Shown: in pieces, positions 47,120-58,006 of the stretch
Numbering within the stretch: the stretch's first letter is position 1
Layout: every line of letters starts with the position of its first letter
From: Nocardia gamkensis NBRC 108242
GTDB lineage: Bacteria; Actinomycetota; Actinomycetes; Mycobacteriales; Mycobacteriaceae
NCBI RefSeq assembly: GCF_001612985.1
Contig: NZ_BDBM01000021.1
Coordinates: 78,946-142,945, forward strand
DNA length: 64,000 nucleotides
Reading direction: 5' to 3'
The notes under the pieces: model-generated
The model's database searches: none
What the model saw: only the letters and a program-made list of their open reading frames with translations
What the model was told of the DNA's origin: nothing
Translations under genes and position numbers: made by a program

Positions 47120-48055
47120 GTGCTGTCAGTTGTGCCGAGTCCCGTCACCGTGCGGGCGCCGTCGAAGGTGAACCTCCATCTCGGAGTGGGCGACCTGCGT
47201 GCCGACGGGTACCACGACCTGACCACGGTGTTCCAAGCGCTGTCCCTGAGCGACGATCTGGAGATCTCCCCCTCGGGTTCGCTGGCCGTCCGGGTCACCG
47301 GAGAGGGCGCCGCGGACGTGCCGACCGACCGGACGAACCTGGTCTGGAAGGCGGCCGTCCGGCTCGCGCACCTCGGCGGCCGCGCCCCCCTGGTGGAAAT
47401 CGCCATCGCCAAAGGCATTCCGGTAGCCGGGGGCATGGCGGGCGGGAGCGCCGACGCCGCCGCCGCGCTGGTCGGGCTGAACGAGCTGTGGGACCTGGGA
47501 CTGTCCAGGGAGGAACTGAGCGCGGTGGCGGCCGAACTCGGCAGCGATGTGCCGTTCGCCCTGCACGGCGGCACCGCGCTCGGCACCGGCCGCGGGGAGC
47601 GCCTGCTGCCGGTGCTGTCGCGCAATACCTTTCACTGGGTGCTCGCCTTCGCCAAAGGCGGCCTGTCCACGCCCGCGGTCTTCGCCGAACTCGACCGGTT
47701 GCGCGAGCACGGCGACCCGCCTCGGGTCGGCGAACCGCAGCAGTTGATGCAAGCGCTGGCCTCCGGCGACGCGCACCAGCTCGCACCCTTGCTCGGCAAC
47801 GACCTCCAGGCGGCGGCGGTGTCGCTGAAGCCGGAACTGCGCCGCACGCTGCGGGCGGGCGTTACGGCGGGCGCGCTGGCCGGGCTGGTGTCCGGCTCCG
47901 GGCCCACGTGCGCGTTCCTGTGCGAGAGCGAGGAATCGGCGATCTCGGTGGCCGCCGAACTCGCGGGCGCGGGCGTCTGCCGCAGCGTGCGGACGGCCGG
48001 CGGACCCGTGCCGGGCGCGCGCATTCTCAGCGCCGACCCGTCGGGGAAGCACTGA
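47120..48055 (+). CDS. ispE: 4-diphosphocytidyl-2-C-methyl-D-erythritol kinase
   Basis: IspE phosphorylates CDP-methylerythritol in the MEP isoprenoid pathway. The 311-residue GHMP kinase shows VRAPSKVNLHLGVGDLRADG at the start, the ATP loop IPVAGGMAGGSADAAAAL near residue 105 and LVSGSGPTCAFLC near the C-terminus. The start is GTG 47120 or TTG 47111; neither has a strong ribosome site. In mycobacteria ispE follows ksgA on the same strand; here it is on the opposite strand and about 3.4 kb from ksgA. Confidence 0.95.
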   Translation: MLSVVPSPVTVRAPSKVNLHLGVGDLRADGYHDLTTVFQALSLSDDLEISPSGSLAVRVTGEGAADVPTDRTNLVWKAAVRLAHLGGRAPLVEIAIAKGIPVAGGMAGGSADAAAALVGLNELWDLGLSREELSAVAAELGSDVPFALHGGTALGTGRGERLLPVLSRNTFHWVLAFAKGGLSTPAVFAELDRLREHGDPPRVGEPQQLMQALASGDAHQLAPLLGNDLQAAAVSLKPELRRTLRAGVTAGALAGLVSGSGPTCAFLCESEESAISVAAELAGAGVCRSVRTAGGPVPGARILSADPSGKH

Positions 48056-48150
48056 CCGGCAGCGCCTCTCCGACGGACGAAGGCGCCCGACCGGCAGCGA
48101 CGCGAGGACGGAAGCGTCCAGTCCTCCGCCGCGGCACGAAGGCGCGTTGC

Positions 48151-48999
48151 TCAGGGCAGCGCGTCGGCGAGCCGATCGACCTGATCGGCATCGCGCCCGT
48201 AGCAGTAGAACATCACCTCGTCCGCGCCCAGATCGCCGAATTCGGCGATGGTGGCGCGGATCTGCGCGGGCGTGGTGAGCATTCCGGCGACGAAGCCCTC
48301 GGCGTAATCGCTGAACGCGTAGTAGGCGCCCATCGACGCGCGGGCGTCCTCGATGACGTGATCCGGGCCGAGAGCCACGTTGACCTGGGCGACGATCCTC
48401 GGCTCACCCGAGCGGCCGTGGTCGGTCCAGGAACGGCGCACGGTGTCGAAGAGGTTGCCCGCCCAGGAGGGCGGCGCGGCGGCGAGGAATCCGCCGCCCC
48501 ACCGCCCGACGCGTTCGAGCGCGGCGGGCTGGAAGCCGCCGAACAGGATCTCGGGCCCTTCCGGGCGCAGCGGCGCGGGGCCGATCGGCCCGCACTCGTC
48601 GCTGTAGGCCTCCCCCGCCCACAGGCGGCGCAGGAGCGCGAGTTGCTCGTCGAGGCGGCGGCCGCGGGTGCGCAGGTCGGTGCCCGAGGCGAGGTGGTCG
48701 TCGGCGCGGCCGCCGACGCCGAGGCCGAGCACCAGCCGTCCGCCGGTCATCCGGTCGAGCGTGGCGGCCTGCTTGGCGAGCAGCACCGGATCGCGCAGCG
48801 GCGCGAGCAGCACTTCGGTCTGCACCTTGACGCGGCTGGTCGCGCCGGCGAGCGTGGCCAGCGCGATCAGCGGTTCGGGGTTGTCGTAGACCAGCCGGTC
48901 GAGCAGGCCGAGAGTGCGGAACGGGCCCGCGTCGGCGCGCCGGGCCCAGTCGAGCAGGGCGGCGGGATCGGAAATGGGCAGGCCGAGGCCGACGTGCAT
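48151..48999 (-). CDS. LLM-class flavin/F420-dependent oxidoreductase
   Basis: A 282-residue luciferase-like TIM-barrel protein: VGLGLPISDPAALLDWARRA at the start, TSRVKVQTEVLLAPLRDPVL, LDRMTGGRLVLGLGVGGRAD and LFGGFQPAALERVGRWGGGF. Related actinobacterial enzymes use F420 or FMN to reduce or oxidise diverse compounds; F420 is likely but not proven by sequence. ATG 48999 follows a modest ribosome site. Two palindromes lie 118-165 bp upstream, although no regulator gene is adjacent. Confidence 0.85.
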   Translation of the reverse strand: MHVGLGLPISDPAALLDWARRADAGPFRTLGLLDRLVYDNPEPLIALATLAGATSRVKVQTEVLLAPLRDPVLLAKQAATLDRMTGGRLVLGLGVGGRADDHLASGTDLRTRGRRLDEQLALLRRLWAGEAYSDECGPIGPAPLRPEGPEILFGGFQPAALERVGRWGGGFLAAAPPSWAGNLFDTVRRSWTDHGRSGEPRIVAQVNVALGPDHVIEDARASMGAYYAFSDYAEGFVAGMLTTPAQIRATIAEFGDLGADEVMFYCYGRDADQVDRLADALP

Positions 49000-49116
49000 G
49001 AATTCCTCCAGGGAAGCGATGCGGAATGGGACGGGTGCCGCCCGCCGACACCTCGAGGCGAGGTGGGCGTCCCACTCTGCGGCTGTACTTCTGGGGAACG
49101 CCGGATCGGTTGCATG

Positions 49117-49164
49117 GAACGAACAGTGTTCGTTCGCCGATCAATCTAAACGAACATCGTTCGT
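49117..49164. promoter_or_regulatory. Two palindromes (GAACGAACnnnGTTCGTTC-type) upstream of the LLM gene
   Basis: GAACGAACAGTGTTCGTTC (49117-49135) and ACGAACATCGTTCGT (49150-49164) share the core CGAACA/TGTTCG or GTTCG with centres 31 bp apart. They resemble TetR operators and lie in the 291-bp divergent region between the LLM and ABC-F genes. No regulator is encoded in this gap or next to it. The rest of the gap holds no gene. Confidence 0.68.
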
Positions 49165-49290
49165 CCCGCAAGCTCTCCCGCTGCTCGCCGGGCGAACGGA
49201 CTCCCCGCCCGGGTCGGTACGCTGGCCCGGGGCCCACGACCGCGATAAGCAGGTCTCATCGGACCGCCCCCGCAAGACACGGAAGGATCC

Positions 49291-51093
<1,803 letters not shown>

Positions 51094-51116
51094 GTTCGCG
51101 GCACCCTTGCGGACCC

Positions 51117-51133
51117 ATACCCGTAGGGGGTAT
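51117..51133 (+). promoter_or_regulatory. CsoR-type copper operator
   Basis: ATACCCGTAGGGGGTAT has the form of actinobacterial CsoR operators (TACCC-n-AGGGGGTA) and lies 63-79 bp upstream of the copper-chaperone start, in the promoter position. A second GGTACCCCCC lies at 51151-51160. Cu(I) would release CsoR and induce the gene; binding is inferred. Confidence 0.78.
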
Positions 51134-51195
51134 CTTTCGGAGGTGGTCGAGGTACCCCCCGGCCGTATGAGAATTTGGATGCGAAGGAGTCGGAC

Positions 51196-51402
51196 ATGCC
51201 CACCACCACCTACACCGTCACGGGGATGACCTGCGGGCACTGCGTCAGCTCCGTCAAGACCGAGATCGGCAAGATCGACGGCGTGACCGGCGTGGATGTG
51301 GATCTCGCCAGCGGCGCCGTCCGCGTCGACAGCACCGCGCCGATCGCCGACGCCGACATCGTCGCCGCGGTGGACGAAGCGGGCTACGAAGTCGCCGTCT
51401 GA
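51196..51402 (+). CDS. CopZ-like copper chaperone (HMA domain)
   Basis: A 68-residue protein consisting of one heavy-metal-associated domain, TTTYTVTGMTCGHCVSSVKT, with the CxxC Cu(I) ligands. It would ferry Cu(I) to a P-type ATPase or a repressor. AGGAG lies 6 nt before ATG 51196. Upstream is a CsoR-type operator. Neither csoR nor a copper ATPase is in the window, so the partners are elsewhere. It converges with ksgA. Confidence 0.93.
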   Translation: MPTTTYTVTGMTCGHCVSSVKTEIGKIDGVTGVDVDLASGAVRVDSTAPIADADIVAAVDEAGYEVAV

Positions 51403-51472
51403 TCCGGACCGTTCGCGTGGCTCCTCGCTCCGGCCGACGCCGGTACGGGGAGCCACTGCCTTGTGCGCAGTG

Positions 51473-52354
51473 CTACGCCTGGGCCGCCAGGCGGACGAAG
51501 GCGGCGGTGTCCAGGGTTTCGCCGCGGGCGGTGGGGGCGATGCCCGCGGCGAGCAGGCGGCGTTCGGCTTCGGCGGGCGAGCCCGCCCAGCCGGCGAGCG
51601 CGGCGCGGAGGGTCTTGCGGCGCTGCGCGAACGCGGCGTCGACGACCGCGAAGACGCGGCGGCGATGCTCGGCGTCCATCGGCCACGGGGGCTGGGCGTA
51701 GCGGTCGATCCGGACCAGCCCCGACTCGACTCGCGGAACCGGCCAGAACACCTGGGTGCCCACCGCCCCCGCACGCCGGACCGTCCCGAAGAAGCCCGCT
51801 TTCACACTGGGCACGCCGTAGGTGCGATTGCCGGGATCGGCGGCGAGCCGATCGGCCACTTCCGCCTGCACCATCACCAAAGCGACTGCGATGCCGGGCA
51901 ATTCGGCGAGTAAATGCAGCAGCACGGGCACTGCCACGTTGTACGGGAGATTGGCCACCAGCGCGGTCGGCGCTACGGGCAGATCCGTGGCGCTGACGCG
52001 CAGCGCGTCCGCCTCGACCACCGACAACCGCGCCGCCAGATCCGGCGCCCGGTCCGCGACCGTCATCGGAAGGTGGCGCGCAAGCACGGGATCGATTTCG
52101 ACCGCGACCACCGAGTCCACCACGTCCAGCAGCGCGAGGGTCAGCGAACCGAGACCGGGCCCGACCTCGAGCACCACGTCCCCGCGCCCTACCCCGGCGG
52201 CCGCGACGATCCGCCGCACCGTGTTCGCGTCGTGCACGAAGTTCTGCCCGAGTTGCTTGGTCGGCCGCACCCCCAGCCGCTCGGCGAGCACCCGCACTTC
52301 GGCGGGCCCGAGCAGCGCCGCACTTCCACGAGCGGAGATTTCAGGTTCGGACAC
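51473..52354 (-). CDS. ksgA: 16S rRNA dimethyladenosine transferase
   Basis: KsgA dimethylates two adjacent adenosines near the 3' end of 16S rRNA. The 293-residue protein shows PTKQLGQNFVHDANTVRRIV, the SAM loop VLEVGPGLGSLTLALLD, NLPYNVAVPVLLHLL (catalytic NLPY) and PKVRVES-like WPVPRVESGLVRID near the end. GTG 52354 has a weak ribosome site. It follows rpfB by 50 bp, continuing the tatD-rpfB-ksgA order of mycobacteria. Confidence 0.95.
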   Translation of the reverse strand: MSEPEISARGSAALLGPAEVRVLAERLGVRPTKQLGQNFVHDANTVRRIVAAAGVGRGDVVLEVGPGLGSLTLALLDVVDSVVAVEIDPVLARHLPMTVADRAPDLAARLSVVEADALRVSATDLPVAPTALVANLPYNVAVPVLLHLLAELPGIAVALVMVQAEVADRLAADPGNRTYGVPSVKAGFFGTVRRAGAVGTQVFWPVPRVESGLVRIDRYAQPPWPMDAEHRRRVFAVVDAAFAQRRKTLRAALAGWAGSPAEAERRLLAAGIAPTARGETLDTAAFVRLAAQA

Positions 52355-52404
52355 CTCGAGAATCTATCAACCGCGCCACGAGGCCACCGGCGTCCGGTGG
52401 AGCG

Positions 52405-53532
52405 TCAGCTGATACCGAGCCGGCCGGTGCAGGCGGGCCACGCGCCCCAGCCCTGCCGCTGGCGGGTGATCTCGGCGATGGCGATCTGCTCTTCCCTGGT
52501 GGCCATGTCGGCGCGGGGGGCGTACCGCAGCCCGCCCTGCCGCTCCCAGGTGCCCTGGTCGAACTGCACGCCGCCGTAGTAGCCGTTGCCGGTGTTGATC
52601 GACCAGTTTCCGGTCGACTCGCAGCGGGCCAGCGCGTCCCAGATCGCGCCGTCGCGCACCGGCGGCACCTCGGTGCCCGGCTTGGCGCCCTTGCGGACGG
52701 TCTTCGGCTGCGCCGCCACGGTCACCGTGGAACCGACCGCCTGACGGTCCACTTCCTGGCCGTTGACCATGGTGACCGCGAACGTGACGTCCTGGACGCC
52801 GGGAGCGCCGGGGGACTCGACCACCGTGCGGCTCATGTTCATGGTCGGGTCTTCGATGACGTTCTCCGGCGGGTCCAGCGGCAGCGTCTCGGTGTGCTGT
52901 TCGACCCGCTTGCGCGTCACGGTGACGCGCAAGCCGTTCGTCACCGGAGTGGACGCGGCCGGTTCGACGGAATCCTGCTCGATCAGCGGGATGCCCGCCA
53001 CCTCGAGGAATTTGCCGACGGTGGGGGCGGCGGCGCGAACGTCCACCGGGTTACCGATGCCGTCGACCAGCGAGACCACGCGCGGGGTCGCGATCATGAG
53101 CGTGGCGCCCTGCAACGGGAGCCGCTCGTCGCGGGCGGGCGAGACGTACACCTCTTTCGAGATCTTCAACTGCTCGAGCGCCTCCCCCGCGGTCACGCCG
53201 GTGGTCCAGACCCGCTGCGTCATCCCGTCGACGGACAGATCCACCTCGCGGGCGCGGTTGAGCGTGATGGTCGCGCCGTCGCCGATGTGCGCGGCCAGGG
53301 CGGGCGCCACCTTGTCCCGATCGGTCACGGCGAAGCCCGCGGCCTTCAGCACACCGCGCACGTCGCGCGACATGGTGGTCTGGAAGAGCTTCTCGCCGTC
53401 CACGACGACGGTCACCGTCTTGCGATTCATGATCGCGAGGCCGGCGCCGATGATCAGCGTCAGCAGCAGCGCGCCGACCGCGATGTGCAGCAGTGGCGAA
53501 CGCGACTGGTTGATCCGCGTGAAGGGGGACAT
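52405..53532 (-). CDS. rpfB: Resuscitation-promoting factor B
   Basis: RpfB is a cell-surface muralytic enzyme that aids growth resumption. The 375-residue protein has an N-terminal membrane anchor (LLHIAVGALLLTLIIGAGLA), three DUF348 repeats such as VTVVVDGEKLFQTTMSRDVR, a G5 domain (RVEQHTETLPLDPPENVIED onward) and a C-terminal transglycosylase-like Rpf domain with the catalytic Glu in LARCESTGNWSINTGNGYYG and the end GWGAWPACTGRLG. GTG 53538 or ATG 53532 are the possible starts; neither has a good ribosome site. A 191-bp leader precedes it. Confidence 0.95.
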   Translation of the reverse strand: MSPFTRINQSRSPLLHIAVGALLLTLIIGAGLAIMNRKTVTVVVDGEKLFQTTMSRDVRGVLKAAGFAVTDRDKVAPALAAHIGDGATITLNRAREVDLSVDGMTQRVWTTGVTAGEALEQLKISKEVYVSPARDERLPLQGATLMIATPRVVSLVDGIGNPVDVRAAAPTVGKFLEVAGIPLIEQDSVEPAASTPVTNGLRVTVTRKRVEQHTETLPLDPPENVIEDPTMNMSRTVVESPGAPGVQDVTFAVTMVNGQEVDRQAVGSTVTVAAQPKTVRKGAKPGTEVPPVRDGAIWDALARCESTGNWSINTGNGYYGGVQFDQGTWERQGGLRYAPRADMATREEQIAIAEITRQRQGWGAWPACTGRLGIS

Positions 53533-53700
53533 GGTCACAGCACGATAACGAGGGGCGCGAGCCCGGACAACAGCAAGCTCAGGAACAGCGCCTTTTCAAT
53601 ATCACGATCAAATATCGACCCCGCAGGTAAATCACGAAACGGAACATCGAAAGTGACATAGGACACATTTCGCATACACCGATGCATTCCGGGCATCCGT

Positions 53701-53731
53701 GAGCGCCCGCGGGTCTGCGGGCACGGCGCTC
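53701..53731 (-). terminator. Hairpin at the 3' end of tatD
   Basis: On the plus strand GAGCGCCCGCGG and the facing GCGGGCACGGCGCTC can pair imperfectly around a short loop. The hairpin begins within the tatD stop codon and lies in front of the rpfB leader. It could end tatD transcription before the separately promoted rpfB. Confidence 0.4.
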
Positions 53732-54557
53732 AGAGCCGGTAGACGCGCCGCGCGTTGTCCGTGGTGATCTTCGCCAGTTCCAGGGGATCCTGGCCACGCA
53801 CTTCGGCCAGCGCCCGCACGGTGTACGGCAGGCAATACGGCTCGTTCGGCGCTCCGCGGAACGGATGCGGGGTCAGATACGGCGCGTCCGTCTCGACCAG
53901 GATCTGGTCGTCGGGCACCACCTTGGCCGCTTCCCGCAATTCGTGCGCGTTCTTGAAGCTCACCGTCCCCGAGAAGCTGAGGATGTAGCCCTCGGCCACG
54001 CAGGACAGCGCCATGTTCGTGTCCGAGGAGAAGCAGTGGAAGATCACCCGGTCCGGCGGGCCCTCGTCCAGCAGCACGGTCAGCAGGTCGTGATCGGCCT
54101 CACGGTTGTGGATCATGAGCGGCTTGCGGACCCGCTTGGCCAGGTCGATGTGCCAGCGGAAACCGTCGATCTGCGTCTCGATGTCGGCGCAGCCGTCCAG
54201 CTTGCCCGGCCAGTAGTAATCGAGACCGGTCTCGCCGACGGCGACCACCCGCGGGTCGTCGGCCAAGCGCTCCAGCTCGGCCTTGGCGTCGTCGTCGAGT
54301 GCGTTCGCCCTGGTCGGATGCAGCGCGACGGCGGCGTACACGCGATCGTCCCAGTGCGCGGCCCGCACCGCCCACTGCGCGGCGGCCAGGTCGTCGGCGA
54401 CGGTGACCACGCGGCCGACGCCGACCGAGGCGGCGCGGTCGACGATCGCGGTGGTGGACGCCGCGTCGGTCGCTCCGCAGGCGTCCAGGTGGGTGTGCGC
54501 GTCCACGATCGGCGCCAGCGGCTCGGGCAGCTCCGGCGCGGGACGTGCTGCGCTCAT
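53730..54557 (-). CDS. tatD: TatD-family metal-dependent deoxyribonuclease
   Basis: A 275-residue TIM-barrel hydrolase with all metal-binding blocks: IVDAHTHLDACG, VAVGETGLDYYWPG, LMIHNREADHDLL, VIFHCFSSD and LVETDAPYLTPHPFRG. TatD proteins are 3'-5' exonucleases with a role in DNA repair or turnover. ATG 54557 starts family homology after a short tail. It is divergent from metG by about 98 bp, as in other actinobacteria. Confidence 0.94.
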   Translation of the reverse strand: MSAARPAPELPEPLAPIVDAHTHLDACGATDAASTTAIVDRAASVGVGRVVTVADDLAAAQWAVRAAHWDDRVYAAVALHPTRANALDDDAKAELERLADDPRVVAVGETGLDYYWPGKLDGCADIETQIDGFRWHIDLAKRVRKPLMIHNREADHDLLTVLLDEGPPDRVIFHCFSSDTNMALSCVAEGYILSFSGTVSFKNAHELREAAKVVPDDQILVETDAPYLTPHPFRGAPNEPYCLPYTVRALAEVRGQDPLELAKITTDNARRVYRL

Positions 54558-54655
54558 CGGCGGCCACCGCGCGGCGCGGACGCGGGGACCCGCGCGTCGG
54601 CGCAGGGCATATTCACGCGAGCGAAAGAATGCACGCGCATTACAGTAGACACACC

Positions 54656-56215
54656 ATGAGCGAAGCTGACCGCCCCGCCTTCTACATCACCACGGCCATC
54701 GCCTACCCGAACGGCGCGCCGCACATCGGGCACGCGTACGAGTACATCTCGGCCGACGCCATCGCCCGCTTCAAGCGCCTCGACGGTTACGACGTGTTCT
54801 TCATGACCGGCACCGACGAGCACGGCCAGAAGATGCAGCAGGCAGCGGCCGTCGAGGGCCTCCCGGTGGAAGAGCTCGCGGCGCGCAACTCCGACGTGTT
54901 CGAGGCGATGGACAAGACGCTCGACATCTCCTTCGACCGGTTCATCCGCACCACCGACGACGATCACCAGGTGGCCAGCGCGGCCATCTGGGAGCGGATG
55001 CTGGCCAACGGCGACATCTACCTGGGCAACTACTCGGGCTGGTACTCGGTGCGCGACGAGGCGTTCTACACCGACGAGGAGACCACGGTGCTGGACGACG
55101 GCACCCGCATCTCGACCGAGTCCAAGACGCCGGTCACCTGGACCGAGGAGTCGAACTACTTCTTCCGGCTGTCGGCCTACCAGGACAAGCTGCTGGCGCT
55201 CTACGAGGAGCACCCGGAATTCATCGCGCCCGCCACCCGGCGCAACGAGATCGTCAGCTACGTCAAGGCCGGTCTGAAGGACCTCTCCATCTCACGCACC
55301 ACCTTCGACTGGGGTGTGCCGGTGCCCGGCCACCCCGACCACGTCATGTACGTATGGGTGGACGCGCTGACGAACTACATCACCGGCGTCGGATTCCCCG
55401 ACACCTCCTCCGCCGCCTTCGGCAAGTTCTGGCCCGCCGATGTGCACATCATCGGCAAGGACATCACGCGGTTCCACACGGTGTACTGGCCCGCGTTCCT
55501 GATGTCGGCCGGTATCGAGCTGCCCAAACGCGTGTTCGTGCACGGGTTCCTGTACAACAAGGGCGAGAAGATGTCCAAGTCGGTCGGCAACGTGGTCGAC
55601 CCGCTGGAACTGGTCGAGAACTACGGCTTGGACGCGGTGCGCTTCTTCCTGTTGCGCGAGATCTCCTACGGCCAGGACGGCAGCTACAGCCACGAGGCCA
55701 TCGTGGGCCGGATCAACAGCGACCTCGCCAACGAGTTCGGCAATCTGGTGCAGCGCAGCACCAAGCTGGTCGCACGGGACTGCGGCGGTGTGGTGCCCAC
55801 CCCCGGCGAGTTCACCGATGACGACCGCGCGCTGCTGGATCTGGCGGGCGGTCTGCTGGAGCGCTGCCGGGCCGAGTTCGACGCGCAGCAGATGCATCTC
55901 GCGCTGGAGGCGATCTGGCTGACCCTGGGCGAGACCAACCGGTACTTCTCCGCGCAGGCGCCGTGGGCGCTGGCGAAGTCCGGTACGCCGGAGGATCTCG
56001 CCCGCGAGGCCACCGTGTTGTACGTGACGCTGGAAGTGCTGCGCATCGTCGCGATCCTGGTGCAGCCGGTACTGCCGGGGTCGGCGAGCCGCATCCTCGA
56101 CCAACTGGGGCAACAGAGCCGGACGTTCGCCGATATCGCGACCCCGATCGAGCCCGGGCTGACGCTGCCCGCGCCGGAACCGGTGTTCCCCAAGTACGTC
56201 GAACCGAAGGACTGA
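54656..56215 (+). CDS. metG: Methionyl-tRNA synthetase
   Basis: The class I synthetase charges tRNA-Met. The 519-residue protein has the HIGH motif in NGAPHIGHAYEYISADAIAR and KMSKS in YNKGEKMSKSVGNVVDPLE, with the anticodon-binding helices at the C-terminus. It lacks the extra C-terminal dimerisation domain of long MetG forms. ATG 54656 follows directly on a short leader without a clear ribosome site; a TACAGT-like -10 lies within 20 bp, so the mRNA may be nearly leaderless. Confidence 0.96.
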   Translation: MSEADRPAFYITTAIAYPNGAPHIGHAYEYISADAIARFKRLDGYDVFFMTGTDEHGQKMQQAAAVEGLPVEELAARNSDVFEAMDKTLDISFDRFIRTTDDDHQVASAAIWERMLANGDIYLGNYSGWYSVRDEAFYTDEETTVLDDGTRISTESKTPVTWTEESNYFFRLSAYQDKLLALYEEHPEFIAPATRRNEIVSYVKAGLKDLSISRTTFDWGVPVPGHPDHVMYVWVDALTNYITGVGFPDTSSAAFGKFWPADVHIIGKDITRFHTVYWPAFLMSAGIELPKRVFVHGFLYNKGEKMSKSVGNVVDPLELVENYGLDAVRFFLLREISYGQDGSYSHEAIVGRINSDLANEFGNLVQRSTKLVARDCGGVVPTPGEFTDDDRALLDLAGGLLERCRAEFDAQQMHLALEAIWLTLGETNRYFSAQAPWALAKSGTPEDLAREATVLYVTLEVLRIVAILVQPVLPGSASRILDQLGQQSRTFADIATPIEPGLTLPAPEPVFPKYVEPKD

Positions 56216-56438
56216 TCGCCGCGGCCCAGCGTCGCGGCGGGCCGGAACGATAAGGCGCACAACACTTTCGCCCTGTTGCGCGGCAGCATGCCCACGGGTG
56301 GATCCACCTGCCTTCCCACCGTGGAATGCGTTGTCGGATAATGAAACACCGGTTCGCGGCCTGGCGACACCCCGGACCGTGTGCGATCGGTACGACGACG
56401 TTCCGTTCGGGATCGGTTCCGGCACAGAGAGGGCACAC

Positions 56439-57107
56439 ATGGGCCAGCAGCACGCGACGGCATCCGTTCACCGGTCCGGTTTCGCCGAGCGGCATCGGGC
56501 GGCACGCGAGGCCGTGCTCACGTCGCAACGCGGCAGGCTGGTCGAGGCGATGGTGGAATCCGTGGACAGCAAGGGCTACCCGGCCACCACGCTCACCGAC
56601 ATCGTTGCCAGAGCCAGGGTTTCGCGCACCACCTTCTACGACCATTTCGCCAACAAAGAGGAGTGCTTCGCCGAGGCGGTGCACACCGGGGTCGACATCA
56701 TGGCGACCCGGATCGCGGACGAACTCGCCCAGTTGCCGCCGGACGCCGACGCCTACGCGAAGATCGAATCCATCGTGGTCACCTTCTGCCGGACCGTCGC
56801 CACCGAGCCGGATTTCGCCCGGCTGGTGCTGGTGGAGTCGTTCAAGGTGAACCAGGACGCCGTGGGCTACCGCGACCTGGCCGTCGACCGGTTCGCCCAG
56901 CTGTATCGGGTGTTCTACGACCAGGCGCGCGCGGCGGACCCGGCGCTGCCGGAACTCTCCGACGGGCTGATCGCCCTGATCCCGGACGCGATCGGCGAAC
57001 GGACACGGCGGGTGATCGTCTCCGACGGACCCGCGCGGGTGCCGGATCTGGCGCCGCTGTTCGTCGAGTTCGTCATGACCGCCCTGGGGCTGGCGGTTCC
57101 GTCCTGA
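56439..57107 (+). CDS. TetR-family regulator
   Basis: A 222-residue TetR protein: RGRLVEAMVESVDSKGYPAT, TLTDIVARARVSRTTFYDHF, ANKEECFAEAVHTGVDIM form the helix-turn-helix, followed by a C-terminal domain of the AcrR type. Nothing adjacent is clearly its target; metG lies upstream on the same strand and the isocitrate-lyase-family gene converges on it. ATG 56439 follows an AGAGAGGG site. I see no strong palindrome upstream. Confidence 0.82.
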   Translation: MGQQHATASVHRSGFAERHRAAREAVLTSQRGRLVEAMVESVDSKGYPATTLTDIVARARVSRTTFYDHFANKEECFAEAVHTGVDIMATRIADELAQLPPDADAYAKIESIVVTFCRTVATEPDFARLVLVESFKVNQDAVGYRDLAVDRFAQLYRVFYDQARAADPALPELSDGLIALIPDAIGERTRRVIVSDGPARVPDLAPLFVEFVMTALGLAVPS

Positions 57108-57176
57108 ATACCGCGACTGCCGTGCGGGCCTTTCACCCTGCGCGGCCGGTACCCCACCCCGTACCGGCCGCGGGTC

Positions 57177-57929
57177 TCACTTCCAGCGGCCGAGCAAGGT
57201 CTCGATCTCCTTGGTCAGCACGGCCTGCAAGAACGGGCCGAAGGTGATCCGTGCGACGCCCTGATCGGCGAGGGCGGCCTTGTCGGCCTGATCCGGCGCG
57301 ACGGTGGCGCTGATCGGCAGCGGCAGTTCACCGGTCAGACGGCGCATGTCGGCCTCGGCGTGGCGGCCCACCGGGAACAGCACATCCGCGCCCGCCTCGG
57401 CGGCCAGCTTCAGTCGCTCGATGGCGCGGTCGACGCGATCGGAAGCCTCGCCGTCCTGACGCAGGAACAGATCGGTGCGCGCGTTGATCACCAGGTGCAC
57501 ACCCGCCGCGTCGGCGGCCTCGCGCAGGCCGTGCACGAGGTCGGCGTGCTCCTTCGCCGCGCGCAGCCGCTTGCCCTCGCTGTGCACCGTGTCCTCGATG
57601 TTGAGCCCGATCGCACCCGCTTCCAGCAGCCCGTCGACCAGCCGGGCGGGCTCCTGCCCGTATCCCGACTCGATGTCGACCGACACCGGAACGTCCACCG
57701 CCGCCGTGATCTGCCGTACCCGGGTCATCGACTCGTCGAACGTCATCTTCTCCCCGTCCTCGCGGCCGATCGAGTCGGCCAGCGGGTGACTGCCGACCGT
57801 CAAGGCCGGAAAGCCCGCCGCCACGGCGACTTTCGCGGACCAGGCATCCCACACCGTGGGGAAGACTCCGGGGTCCCCCGGCACGTGCAATCCGAGGAAC
57901 GTCGTGGCCTTGCTCTCCAGAGAAGTCAT
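57177..57929 (-). CDS. Isocitrate lyase/PEP mutase superfamily protein
   Basis: A 250-residue TIM-barrel protein of the ICL/PEPM group: PTVWDAWSAKVAVAAGFPAL, SVDIESGYGQEPARLVDGLL, GAIGLNIEDTVHSEGKRLRA and VINARTDLFLRQDGEASDRV. It lacks the NS that follows EDK in true PEP mutases and the KKCGH cysteine of isocitrate lyases, so it is likely a C-C or C-P lyase/hydrolase of unknown substrate, as in the many 'PEP phosphonomutase' homologues of actinomycetes. Start ATG 57929 or 57941. Confidence 0.82.
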   Translation of the reverse strand: MTSLESKATTFLGLHVPGDPGVFPTVWDAWSAKVAVAAGFPALTVGSHPLADSIGREDGEKMTFDESMTRVRQITAAVDVPVSVDIESGYGQEPARLVDGLLEAGAIGLNIEDTVHSEGKRLRAAKEHADLVHGLREAADAAGVHLVINARTDLFLRQDGEASDRVDRAIERLKLAAEAGADVLFPVGRHAEADMRRLTGELPLPISATVAPDQADKAALADQGVARITFGPFLQAVLTKEIETLLGRWK

Positions 57930-58006
57930 ACCGATGATCATGCCCGCCGCACCACCTCGGGTCGACTACCCGCGGCGGAGCGAAACCTCACAGGGACGCA
58001 GTCGGC

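Noticed and set aside
53539..53729. c-di-AMP (ydaO) riboswitch in front of rpfB
   Set aside because: Such switches are known upstream of actinobacterial rpf genes, but I could not recognise the conserved core in this 191-bp leader.
56255..56281. Possible terminator after metG
   Set aside because: The arms GCGCACAACA and TGTTGCGC pair only with a bulge; too weak to list.
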